The notes under the pieces were generated by a model, which did no database searches, was not told the origin of the DNA, and worked only from the letters and a program-made list of their open reading frames with translations. Of a DNA stretch of 7,065 nt, positions 1 to 6,332 are shown in pieces. The stretch is from Vulcanimicrobiota bacterium (GTDB lineage Bacteria; Vulcanimicrobiota; Vulcanimicrobiia; Vulcanimicrobiales; Vulcanimicrobiaceae). The DNA lies in assembly GCA_030040695.1 (NCBI GenBank), contig JASHTE010000111.1, positions 1 to 7,065 on the forward strand, given 5' to 3'. How positions within the stretch are numbered: position 1 is the stretch's first letter; every line of letters starts with the position of its first letter. The translations under genes and the position numbers were made by a program.

Positions 1-374
1 CCCGGAACGCCCGTCAGCTTGATCGCCATGCCGTGCGCGAAGGCATGCTGATCGTCGGAGCCCGAGGCGTTCGAGAAACGAATCCACGCCGTGTAAGCGT
101 GCGCGTGTGAGAAGACACCGATTCGCAACGCCGTGGGCGTCGTGGCGAGAACATCGAAATGGGCTTTGACGCAGCCCTGCGCGTGCGCGTGAGCGTCGCG
201 CTGAGCGGGACGCTCACCGGCGCGGTAGGCCGTAAGAACTTCACGCGAGAGAAGCCGCACGATTTGGCGCGTAGCGAGCTGCTCGTTCTCCACGCTTCTC
301 GGCCGCGGCGGAGCGGAGGCACACCCAGCGGCGGTGAGATAGAGCGCAAATGCAACTGCGAAGGCGCCGCGCAT
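1..374 (-). CDS. Catalase-like (y4iL-like) heme-domain lipoprotein, 5' part only
   Basis: The first 124 codons are visible; the rest runs off the left edge. The start is ATG at 374-372, with a GGAAA element just upstream and an in-frame TAA 24 nt before the ATG. The N-terminus (MRGAFAVAFALYLTAAGC) is a short lipoprotein signal peptide with a lipobox-like AAGC and Cys at residue 18, so the protein is probably membrane-anchored and exported. After a variable stretch, residues about 65-124 carry hallmarks of catalase-related proteins: a GCVKAHFDVL strand, an AWIRFSNASG segment and the HGMAIKLTGVPG segment. In true catalases the equivalent region lies on the distal side of the heme. The family known as y4iL-like catalase-related proteins is mostly uncharacterised, with presumed heme binding and possible peroxidase or peroxide-sensing activity. 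The heme-ligand tyrosine would lie off-window. It is transcribed divergently from tlyA. Family assignment is fairly sure; enzymatic activity is inference. Confidence 0.8.
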   Translation of the reverse strand, partial: MRGAFAVAFALYLTAAGCASAPPRPRSVENEQLATRQIVRLLSREVLTAYRAGERPAQRDAHAHAQGCVKAHFDVLATTPTALRIGVFSHAHAYTAWIRFSNASGSDDQHAFAHGMAIKLTGVP

Positions 375-521
375 CAGATTTTCCGCGGCGGACGCTTAGG
401 GCCAGGAAGACCAAGGCCGTCGACTGTGGGTGTCCAAAGGCGGTCCTCGAAGGAGGCCATTGCTTAGTTTGGACCTTAACACAGAACGCGAAGTTAGGCA
501 ACGCAAAATCTCGAGATTTCG
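375..521. promoter_or_regulatory. Divergent intergenic region between the catalase-like gene and tlyA
   Basis: This 147-bp gap must contain the promoters of both divergent genes. Seen directly: a 7-bp inverted repeat, GTCCAAA (432-438) and TTTGGAC (468-474), enclosing a smaller hairpin. The hairpin pairs CCTC (445-448) with GAGG (453-456) and is extended by GG/CC after a one-base bulge. A perfect palindrome lies at 506-519. On the minus strand, TTGCCT (501-496) and TAAGGT (478-473) are exactly 17 bp apart. They form a weak sigma-70-like candidate for the catalase-like gene whose -10 overlaps the right arm of the inverted repeat. I found no convincing -35/-10 pair for tlyA on the plus strand. 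Which regulator acts here cannot be told from sequence. Confidence 0.45.
506..519. promoter_or_regulatory. 14-bp perfect palindrome just before tlyA start
   Basis: AAATCTCGAGATTT is fully self-complementary and ends two bases before the tlyA ATG at 522. It occupies the place where a Shine-Dalgarno sequence should lie; the only SD-like bases are the GAGA within its right half. It could be an operator whose occupancy blocks transcription start or ribosome access, or simply the AT-rich leader of tlyA. No second copy was noticed elsewhere in the window. Confidence 0.35.
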
Positions 522-1304
522 ATGGCTCTGCGGCTCGACGCGGTTGTTTCCGAACGCGCGCGTGTGACGCGGTCGCAGGCGCGCGCGCTCATCATGGAGG
601 GGCGCGTGCGCATCGATGGCGTTCCGGCGACGAAGGCCGGGCAGAGCGTTCGTGAAGGCGCGCAGATCGAGATCGCGCAGCTACGGCGATTCGTCAGCCG
701 TGGCGGTGAGAAGCTCGACGCGGCGTTGGACGCATTCGCCATCGAGGTGCGCGGAACAGAGGTGCTCGACGTCGGCGCATCGACCGGAGGGTTCACCGAT
801 TGCCTGTTGCAGCGCGGCGCAGCTCTCGTAACCGCGCTCGACGTCGGCTATGGACAGCTCGACTGGCGTTTGCGCAACGACCCGCGCGTGTGCGTGATCG
901 AACGCACGAACTTTCGCACGCTTCCGGATGACGCGTTTCCCGACGGCTTCGATCTCATCACGATCGACGCGTCGTTCATCTCCTTACGTCCGATCCTCGC
1001 ACGTGCCGTCAGCTATCTGCGCCCGAACGGGACGATCGTCGCGCTCGTGAAGCCGCAGTTCGAGGCAGGGCGCGAGCGCGTGCAGCGCGGCGGCGTCGTG
1101 CGCGAAGCGAGCGTCCACCGAGAGGTTCTTGCGCAGGTTGTCACCGCGGCGCGCGAGCTCGGGCTCGTCGCGGTCGCGCTCGTCGCATCACCACTGCGCG
1201 GACCGGCGGGGAATCGCGAGTTCTTCATGGCCTTCGGACGAAGCGGTACGCCGATCGGCACAGAACGAATCGCCGAGGTGGCCGGCGAAGAGAGAGAAGA
1301 ATGA
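522..1304 (+). CDS. tlyA: TlyA family rRNA (cytidine-2'-O)-methyltransferase
   Basis: The 260-residue protein combines an N-terminal S4 RNA-binding domain (residues about 3-50, starting RLDAVVSERARVTRSQARALI) with an FtsJ/RrmJ-like Rossmann methyltransferase domain. The SAM-binding motif is LDVGASTGGFTD (82-93). The K-D-K-E catalytic tetrad is visible as K64 (in SRGGEKLDAAL), D149 (IDASFISL), K177 (VKPQFE) and E233 (NREFFMAF). All four are offset by exactly five from the K69/D154/K182/E238 set of Mycobacterium tuberculosis TlyA. The RRFV before SRGG matches the interdomain RxWV linker position. Family members 2'-O-methylate cytidines of 16S and/or 23S rRNA at the subunit interface and determine capreomycin/viomycin susceptibility. 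The old name hemolysin is historical. The ATG at 522 gives the usual N-terminus but lacks a clear Shine-Dalgarno sequence. First gene of the operon; its stop overlaps the nadK start (ATGA). Confidence 0.96.
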   Translation: MALRLDAVVSERARVTRSQARALIMEGRVRIDGVPATKAGQSVREGAQIEIAQLRRFVSRGGEKLDAALDAFAIEVRGTEVLDVGASTGGFTDCLLQRGAALVTALDVGYGQLDWRLRNDPRVCVIERTNFRTLPDDAFPDGFDLITIDASFISLRPILARAVSYLRPNGTIVALVKPQFEAGRERVQRGGVVREASVHREVLAQVVTAARELGLVAVALVASPLRGPAGNREFFMAFGRSGTPIGTERIAEVAGEEREE

Positions 1305-2137
1305 CGACGCTGACGGTTGAGCAGGGCACGATCGCACTCTACGTCGACCACTACCGCGAGGACGCGCGCACGATCGCGACCCGCGTCGCAAACTCGTTCC
1401 GCCAGCGCGGCTACGACGTTACGGAGCTTCCGGGAGAGGTCGGCGGTGTGGCGCTCATCGTTACCGTCGGCGGTGACGGCACGCTGCTGCACGCGGCGAA
1501 GCTGGCGGTGGAACGCGAGATCCCGATCATCGGTATCAATACGGGGCGCCTCGGGTTTCTTACCGAGTTCGACGAGGACGACGAGCGCATCGATCGTCTC
1601 CCCGACTTTCTCGCTCAGGGCTTGCACATCGAGGAGCGTCTTGCGCTGCTCGCCGAGTATCGCGGCGAGAACCGTTTTGCTCTGAACGACGTCATCGTGC
1701 GCAAGGGCGGCGTGCCGCGCATCGTCCCGTTCACGCTGAGTCTCGACGACGACGCCGCCGCGCAGGTGCCCGCCGACGGGATCTGTATCGCGACGCCGAC
1801 CGGATCGACCGCCTACTTCCTCTCCGCCGGCGGTTCGATCATCTCACCGCGCGTCGACGCCTTCGGCATCGTCCCGCTGCTGCCGCACACGCTCTTCTCG
1901 CGCCCGATCATCGTGCCCGCAAGCTCGCGTATGGAGATTCGCTGCGACGTCGAGCCGGCGGATGCGCAGCTGGAGTGCGACGGCGCGGCCGTCGCGGAGA
2001 TCGAGCCCGGCGAGAGCGTCTTCGTGCGGCGCCACCCGAAGAAGGTGCTCTTTGCGCGCACCGCACCGCTGCACTTCTTCGAGCGTCTCGAAGAGAAGAT
2101 GCGTTGGGGTGTTTCCATTAAGGACCGGCTGCGTTAA
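1301..2137 (+). CDS. nadK: NAD kinase (ATP/polyphosphate-dependent)
   Basis: This 278-residue protein phosphorylates the 2'-hydroxyl of the adenosine ribose of NAD to make NADP, the only route to NADP in most bacteria; it acts in the cytoplasm. Seen in order: the GGDGTLL motif at 57-63 with catalytic D59, the INTGRLGFLTEF block at 79-90, the ND pair at 129-130 (ALNDVIVRKG) that contacts NAD, and the glycine-rich TPTGSTAY segment at 165-172 followed by SAGGSIISP. The C-terminal beta domain contains PLLPHTLFSRPIIVP. Length is typical of bacterial NadK. The start codon overlaps the tlyA stop in an ATGA, and a purine-rich GAGAGAAGA lies directly upstream inside tlyA, so the two are probably translationally coupled. 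The stop codon TAA overlaps the recN ribosome-binding region. No key residue is missing. Confidence 0.97.
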   Translation: MTTLTVEQGTIALYVDHYREDARTIATRVANSFRQRGYDVTELPGEVGGVALIVTVGGDGTLLHAAKLAVEREIPIIGINTGRLGFLTEFDEDDERIDRLPDFLAQGLHIEERLALLAEYRGENRFALNDVIVRKGGVPRIVPFTLSLDDDAAAQVPADGICIATPTGSTAYFLSAGGSIISPRVDAFGIVPLLPHTLFSRPIIVPASSRMEIRCDVEPADAQLECDGAAVAEIEPGESVFVRRHPKKVLFARTAPLHFFERLEEKMRWGVSIKDRLR

Positions 2138-2142
2138 AGAGA
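2136..2142 (+). promoter_or_regulatory. recN ribosome-binding site overlapping nadK stop
   Basis: AAAGAGA begins within the nadK TAA (2135-2137). It sits 4-5 nt from the ATG at 2147 but only 1-2 nt from the in-frame TTG at 2144. This favours ATG 2147 as the recN start and implies coupling of recN translation to nadK termination. Confidence 0.5.
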
Positions 2143-2146
2143 CTTG

Positions 2147-3841
2147 ATGCTGCGTCGCCTTCGGATCGAAAACTTCGCGCTCATCGAGCGCGCCGAGGTA
2201 GCGTTTGCGCCGGGCGCCACGATTTTCTCGGGTGAGACCGGCTCGGGGAAGACGATGCTCGTCGGGGCACTTGCCTTTGCGCTCGGCGCTCGCTCGGATC
2301 TCGCGACGGTGCCGAGCGACGCAAAGCGCGCCCTCGTCGAGCTCGCTTTCGAACCGGATGACGCGCTCGCTGCTCGACTGAAAGAGGACGGGTTCGAGCT
2401 CGAGCCGGGAGAGGAGGCGGCGCTGCTGCGCGAGCTGACGCCGGCGGGAAAGTCGAGCCTGCGTCTATGCGGACGCTCGGTGACTGCAAGCTACGTGCGA
2501 GACCTTGCGCCGGCGATCGCAGAGATCATCGGTCAGCACGAGGCGCAGCGCCTACTTGCCGCCACCTATCACTTGGAGCTGCTCGATCGCTTCGCGGGTG
2601 CGGATGCGCTTGCGGCGCGCGCGGCGATGGCCGAAGGTTACGCGCGAGTGCACGAGCTGCGCGAGCAGCTCGCCGCGATGGAGTCGCACGAACGAACGGC
2701 GATCGCGCGCTTCGAGGAGGCGGCGTACGCAGTAGAAGAGATCCGTGCGGCCGCGCCGCAGAGCGGTGAGGACGAACGCTTGAACGAGCGCAGACGCTAT
2801 CTCGACAACGTCGAGCGCATCGCGAGCGCGCTGCGCGGCGCGCACGAAGCGCTCGCGGACGACGATGCAAGCGCGGTCGCGGCCCTCGGCACGGCGAGCG
2901 CGGCACTCGCGGGAATCGGCAACGTTGCGCCGTCCCTCGCGGCCGTTGCCGACGAACTTGGGGCGCTCCAGAGCGAGGCGAACGAGCTCGCGGCCCGGAT
3001 CGCGCGCGAGCTCGAAGCGACTGAATACGACGCGGGCGAGGTCGAGAGCATCAACGCGCGCCTCGACCTCTTAGACCGGTTGAAACGAAAGTACGGTGCG
3101 ACGATCGAGGCGGTGCTCGCGCGCTCGAGCGAGGCGCAGCACATCGTTTCGGAGCACGAACAGCGCGACGAGCGGAGCGCCGAGCTGCAGAGAGCGCTTG
3201 CGGCTGCCGAGGCGGGCCTCGCCGCACATGCAAAACACCTGAGCGCGCTACGGCGCGCGGCTGCGAAGAAGCTCGTCGAGCGCGTGCAACGCGAGTTCGG
3301 CGATCTCGCGCTCGGCTCGGGGAGCTTCGAGGTTTCGTTCGACACGTTGCCCGAAATCTCGGCATCCGGCGCTGAGCGCGTAGAGTTCATGTTTTCCGCG
3401 AACGCCGGGGAGCCGGCGCGTCCGCTCGCACGCGTCGTCTCAGGCGGCGAGCTCTCGCGCGTGCTCCTCGCGCTCGTCGTCGTGCTGGCGGAGGCGCGCG
3501 AGCGAACGGCGCTCGTCTTTGACGAGATCGACGCGGGCATCGGCGGCGAGACCGCGGTCGCGGTCGGTGCGCGGATCGGCCGACTCGCGCGGAGCGGGCA
3601 GGTGCTCTGCATCACGCACTTGGCGCAGCTCGCGCGCTGGGCGGATCGCCACTACGTGCTCGAAAAGCACGAACGCAAGGGCGTCACGACGATCGGCGTG
3701 CGCGAGGTCGCGAGCGAACAGGAGAGAGCGAGTGAGATTGCACGGATGCTCTCGGGCGAATCTCACGACGCGGCGCTCAGGCACGCTCGCAAAATCCTGA
3801 AGGGCACTATCGACTCCGGCGCGCGCCGAAGTTTGCCCTGA
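2147..3841 (+). CDS. recN: DNA repair ATPase RecN
   Basis: RecN is an SMC-like ABC ATPase recruited to DNA double-strand breaks, where it helps tether ends before RecA-dependent recombination. The 564-residue length matches the family (about 550-575). The N-terminus MLRRLRIENFALIERAEVAF leads into Walker A GETGSGKT (29-36). The family-typical GQHEAQ segment is at 129-134. A long Ala/Glu/Arg-rich region (about 150-385) is predicted coiled coil. The C-terminal ATPase half has the ABC signature SGGELSR at 432-438, Walker B ending in D459-E460 (LVFDEIDAGIGGET) and the switch histidine H491 (ITHLAQLA). The start could be extended by one codon to TTG 2144, but ribosome-binding-site spacing favours ATG 2147. 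Third gene of the tlyA-nadK-recN cluster, an arrangement also found in mycobacteria. No SOS-type operator is apparent directly upstream, so it is probably expressed with the operon. Confidence 0.97.
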   Translation: MLRRLRIENFALIERAEVAFAPGATIFSGETGSGKTMLVGALAFALGARSDLATVPSDAKRALVELAFEPDDALAARLKEDGFELEPGEEAALLRELTPAGKSSLRLCGRSVTASYVRDLAPAIAEIIGQHEAQRLLAATYHLELLDRFAGADALAARAAMAEGYARVHELREQLAAMESHERTAIARFEEAAYAVEEIRAAAPQSGEDERLNERRRYLDNVERIASALRGAHEALADDDASAVAALGTASAALAGIGNVAPSLAAVADELGALQSEANELAARIARELEATEYDAGEVESINARLDLLDRLKRKYGATIEAVLARSSEAQHIVSEHEQRDERSAELQRALAAAEAGLAAHAKHLSALRRAAAKKLVERVQREFGDLALGSGSFEVSFDTLPEISASGAERVEFMFSANAGEPARPLARVVSGGELSRVLLALVVVLAEARERTALVFDEIDAGIGGETAVAVGARIGRLARSGQVLCITHLAQLARWADRHYVLEKHERKGVTTIGVREVASEQERASEIARMLSGESHDAALRHARKILKGTIDSGARRSLP

Positions 3842-3843
3842 GT

Positions 3844-3850
3844 GGGGAGG
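3844..3850 (+). promoter_or_regulatory. Strong Shine-Dalgarno of the S9 peptidase; decides a TTG start
   Basis: GGGGAGG lies in the 17-bp gap after recN and is the best ribosome-binding site in the window. It ends 2 nt before the in-frame TTG at 3853 but 8 nt before the in-frame TTG at 3859. The second spacing is normal and the first is too short, so translation probably begins at TTG 3859. No ATG or GTG in this frame offers a better alternative nearby. Confidence 0.7.
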
Positions 3851-3858
3851 TATTGGTC

Positions 3859-5925
3859 TTGCTAGCTGCAGCGACTCTCACGGTTAACGCCATTTACTCG
3901 GCGCATCCGCTGGCGGGAGTTCCGCCGAGCGCGTTCACGTGGTCGCCCGACGGGTCGAAGCTCATCTACACGATCGCATCGCCGGATACGACGAAACCGC
4001 AGACCATTCGTGTCCGCGACCTGAGGACGGGAAGCGATCGGGTGCTGCTGCGCGCCCGTTCGACGATACGTGGCTCGCGTTCGCGCCCGCTCTCTCAGAT
4101 CGTCTGGTCGCCCGACGGGAGGCGCATCGCCTATCTCAACGGCGACGACCTTTGGGTTGCCGTCGTGCAAACAGGGCGCGACATCCGGGTTGCCGCCGGT
4201 GCCGATGATCCGGAGTGGTCGCCGGACGGCACGCGGATCGCGTACGTGCACGCGAACGACCTGTATGTCGTTACCGTCGGCTCAGGCGAGCGGCGACGCC
4301 TCACGTTCACCGGCTCTGCAACGCGCATCAACGGCGATCCGGATTGGCTCTACAGCGAGGAGCTCGACGTCGCGCACGCTTATGCGTGGTCACCGAACGG
4401 CGACGCGATCGCCTACCTTTCGTTCGACGAGAGGCCGATAGCGCCGTTTCCGATTCAGGACTACCTGCCGACGAACAACACGGTGGAGGAGCAGCGCTAT
4501 CCGCTGGCGGGGCATGCGAACGCGGGCGTCAGCTTGCACGTCGTCGACGTTGCGACCGCGCGCAGCGGGCTGCTCTACGACGGCGCGGCGCGCGACGAGT
4601 ATCTTGTCTCGTTCACATGGGCGCCGGACGGCAGCGGCGTGCTCGATGAGATCCTCGACCGCGCGCAGCAGCATCTACGCCTCGAGCTCTTCGCGCGCGA
4701 CGGCGGATCTTCGCGCACGATCTGGAGCGAGTCGGACAGGCGCTTCGTCGACGTACAACCTGCGCCGACATGGCTGCCCGATGGCCACAGCTTTGCCTGG
4801 CTCTCCGCCCGCGGCGGCGTGCAAGGCGTCTATCTCGTGGGGCTCGATGGACGCGCGCGCTTGCTCACCGGCTCGACGCCGATCGCGGCCATTCTGCGTG
4901 CAGACCGCGACGTGATATATACAGCCGCGATGGCCCCTACACGACGCGAGCAGACGCTTCTCGCGATGCCGCTGCACGGTGCGCCGCGAATCGTAACGCG
5001 CGAACGCGGCTGGCACACGATCTCGATGCCGCTGCACGGCGACGCGTACGTCGACGCGTTCTCCTCGGTCTCACAGCCGCCGGTCGTGGCGATTCGTAGC
5101 CTCGGCTCGTCGCGAGAGCAGCAGCTCTTCAGAACGCCTTCGCTCGCGAACGACGATCTTGGCACGACGCGCGAGCTCGAGATTCCCTCGAAGTGGGGCC
5201 CGCTCGACGCGGTGCTCACGGTGCCGCGCGACTTCGACCCAAGCCGACGCTATCCGGTGATCGTCACCGCATACGGCGGACCGCTGCCCGTCGGTGCCGC
5301 GCTCCCGAGCGCGGATCGTTGGCAGGGGCTCTACACGTTCTTGCTCGCGCAGCACGGCTTCTTGTGCTTTAGTATCGACGGGCCGGCATCGAACGTCGAC
5401 CGCATCTCGAATGAGCGGATGTTCTCGGAGCGCATGGGGCTTATCGCGATGGCGGGACAGCTCGCCGGCGTGCAATGGCTCAAGCGGCAGCCGTACGTCG
5501 ACGCGTCGCGCATCGGGCTTTTCGGCTGGAGCTACGGCGGCTATCTCACGTCATTCGCGCTGACGCACGCGCCGGGCGTCTTTCGCTCCGGCATTGCGGG
5601 CGCGCCACCTGCCGACTGGCACTTCTACGATACCGCATACACCGAGCGCTACATGGGGCTCCCGCAGCACCACACACGCGCGTACCGCGTGACGTCGGTG
5701 CTGCCGGCAGCCGGCCGGCTCGAGTCGCAGCTCCTGATTCTGCAAGGGAGCAGCGACGACAACGTGCACCTCATGAACTCGATCTCGCTGCTCGACGCAT
5801 TTATCGCGGCCGGGAAGCACGTCGAGTACTTTCTCTATCCCGGCGCGCGGCACGGTGTCGCCGGCATCGCCGCGCAGCGCGATCTCTACACACGCATGCT
5901 CTTGTGGTGGGAGAGAACGCTTTAG
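3859..5925 (+). CDS. S9B serine peptidase, dipeptidyl-peptidase IV type
   Basis: The protein has 688 residues from TTG 3859 (690 if TTG 3853 is used). The N-terminal half is a beta-propeller with repeated WSPDG-type blade motifs (FTWSPDG, IVWSPDG, PEWSPDG, YAWSPNG, FTWAPDG, PTWLPDG). The DPP IV Glu pair that holds the substrate amino terminus is visible at E167-E168 (DWLYSEELD). The C-terminal alpha/beta-hydrolase domain carries nucleophile S558 in GWSYGG, D633 in SSDDNVH with the adjacent substrate-contact Asn (N635), and H665 in ARHGV. The tyrosines Y594 and Y598 in YTERYMG match the S1 pocket of human DPP4. All expected catalytic residues are therefore present, predicting release of N-terminal Xaa-Pro (or Xaa-Ala) dipeptides. 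The N-terminus is only weakly hydrophobic, without basic residues or a clear signal peptide, whereas many relatives are exported, so a cytoplasmic location is possible. It follows recN by 17 bp and is probably in the operon. Confidence 0.93.
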   Translation: MLAAATLTVNAIYSAHPLAGVPPSAFTWSPDGSKLIYTIASPDTTKPQTIRVRDLRTGSDRVLLRARSTIRGSRSRPLSQIVWSPDGRRIAYLNGDDLWVAVVQTGRDIRVAAGADDPEWSPDGTRIAYVHANDLYVVTVGSGERRRLTFTGSATRINGDPDWLYSEELDVAHAYAWSPNGDAIAYLSFDERPIAPFPIQDYLPTNNTVEEQRYPLAGHANAGVSLHVVDVATARSGLLYDGAARDEYLVSFTWAPDGSGVLDEILDRAQQHLRLELFARDGGSSRTIWSESDRRFVDVQPAPTWLPDGHSFAWLSARGGVQGVYLVGLDGRARLLTGSTPIAAILRADRDVIYTAAMAPTRREQTLLAMPLHGAPRIVTRERGWHTISMPLHGDAYVDAFSSVSQPPVVAIRSLGSSREQQLFRTPSLANDDLGTTRELEIPSKWGPLDAVLTVPRDFDPSRRYPVIVTAYGGPLPVGAALPSADRWQGLYTFLLAQHGFLCFSIDGPASNVDRISNERMFSERMGLIAMAGQLAGVQWLKRQPYVDASRIGLFGWSYGGYLTSFALTHAPGVFRSGIAGAPPADWHFYDTAYTERYMGLPQHHTRAYRVTSVLPAAGRLESQLLILQGSSDDNVHLMNSISLLDAFIAAGKHVEYFLYPGARHGVAGIAAQRDLYTRMLLWWERTL
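4964..5039 (+). repeat. 16-bp direct repeat 60 bp apart inside the peptidase gene
   Basis: CGATGCCGCTGCACGG occurs at 4964-4979 and again, identically, at 5024-5039. The copies are exactly 20 codons apart and in frame, each encoding MPLHG. The segment lies near the end of the propeller, so this may be a small internal duplication of a blade strand or chance conservation of a repeated motif. Confidence 0.7.
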
Positions 5926-5942
5926 CAGCGCCGGCGAGCGTT
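5916..5942. terminator. Possible bidirectional hairpin between convergent genes
   Basis: AACGCT (5916-5921) and AGCGTT (5937-5942) form a 6-bp inverted repeat around a GC-rich core containing CGCCGGCG (5929-5936). It spans the peptidase stop and the 20-bp gap before the end of the convergent HTH gene, where a shared terminator would be expected. There is no T-tract on either side, so this is not a canonical intrinsic terminator. Confidence 0.25.
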
Positions 5943-5945
5943 ACG

Positions 5946-6332
5946 CTATCTCTTGCGCGGCTCGGCCGATCGCGACCCGGAAAGACCTTGGCCCATCTTC
6001 CGAACGATTTGCATAAGCACGTCTGGAGATTGGCTGATAGCAAAAAGCAACGTGCGCGCTGGTCCGTGAGGGATCGCTCGGTGTTGTTCCCACTCCTGAA
6101 TGGTCCGCTCACTGAAGGAGAAACGCTGCGCAAATTCTGCCTGTGACAACCCAAGGCGTTTACGGATAACCCTAACATCTATAGCCGGCGGCACCACTGC
6201 TCTGACGTTCCGCCGCTTGCCGCTAAGACCCAAAGCTGTTCGCTCGCGAGATGCTATGGAGCGGACTTGCTCCTTCGTCTTCCTGCCGAAGCGATCCCAG
6301 TCAATTCGTCCTGATTGCTTTCTAGACGCCAT
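5946..6332 (-). CDS. XRE-type HTH transcriptional regulator, antitoxin-like, without adjacent toxin
   Basis: The 128-residue basic protein has an N-terminal extension (IDWDRFGRKTKEQVRSIASRE, about residues 10-30) of the sort seen in antitoxins, and a single helix-turn-helix at about 53-83 (VIRKRLGLSQAEFAQRFSFSERTIQEWEQ). The HTH is followed by a PHGPARTLLFAI segment (88-99) typical of HTH antitoxins in the HigA/MqsA/BrnT-partner groups. It would bind DNA as a dimer, and antitoxins of this type usually repress their own promoter. The start is fixed at ATG 6332-6330 because an in-frame TGA lies three codons upstream. The nearest neighbours are a TMEM175-like channel upstream and the convergent peptidase downstream; no HigB/RelE/BrnT-like toxin ORF is visible on either side, so it is an orphan or a free-standing regulator. 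Its G+C (about 48-50% in sampled lines) is well below that of the operon. Family is sure; target and toxin connection are inference. Confidence 0.8.
   Translation of the reverse strand: MASRKQSGRIDWDRFGRKTKEQVRSIASRERTALGLSGKRRNVRAVVPPAIDVRVIRKRLGLSQAEFAQRFSFSERTIQEWEQHRAIPHGPARTLLFAISQSPDVLMQIVRKMGQGLSGSRSAEPRKR

Noticed and set aside
241..501. 86-aa minus-strand open frame at the left end
   Set aside because: It is in a different minus-strand frame from the catalase-like gene, which has a signal peptide and family motifs; the 86-aa frame has neither.
1013..1627. 204-aa minus-strand open frame
   Set aside because: It is antisense across the tlyA/nadK junction, has no recognisable motif, and both plus-strand genes are complete with catalytic residues.
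2797..3615. 272-aa minus-strand open frame antisense to recN
   Set aside because: The product is Ser/Ala/Arg-rich low-complexity sequence mirroring the codon bias of recN, which carries all its ATPase motifs on the plus strand.
3853..3855. TTG at 3853 as the peptidase start
   Set aside because: It is only 2 nt from the end of the GGGGAGG Shine-Dalgarno; TTG 3859 has a normal 8-nt spacing. The difference is two residues.
5475..6146. 223-aa plus-strand open frame
   Set aside because: It overlaps the well-supported hydrolase domain of the peptidase in another frame and then the HTH gene on the other strand; its Arg/Ala-rich composition is typical of an out-of-frame shadow in GC-rich DNA.
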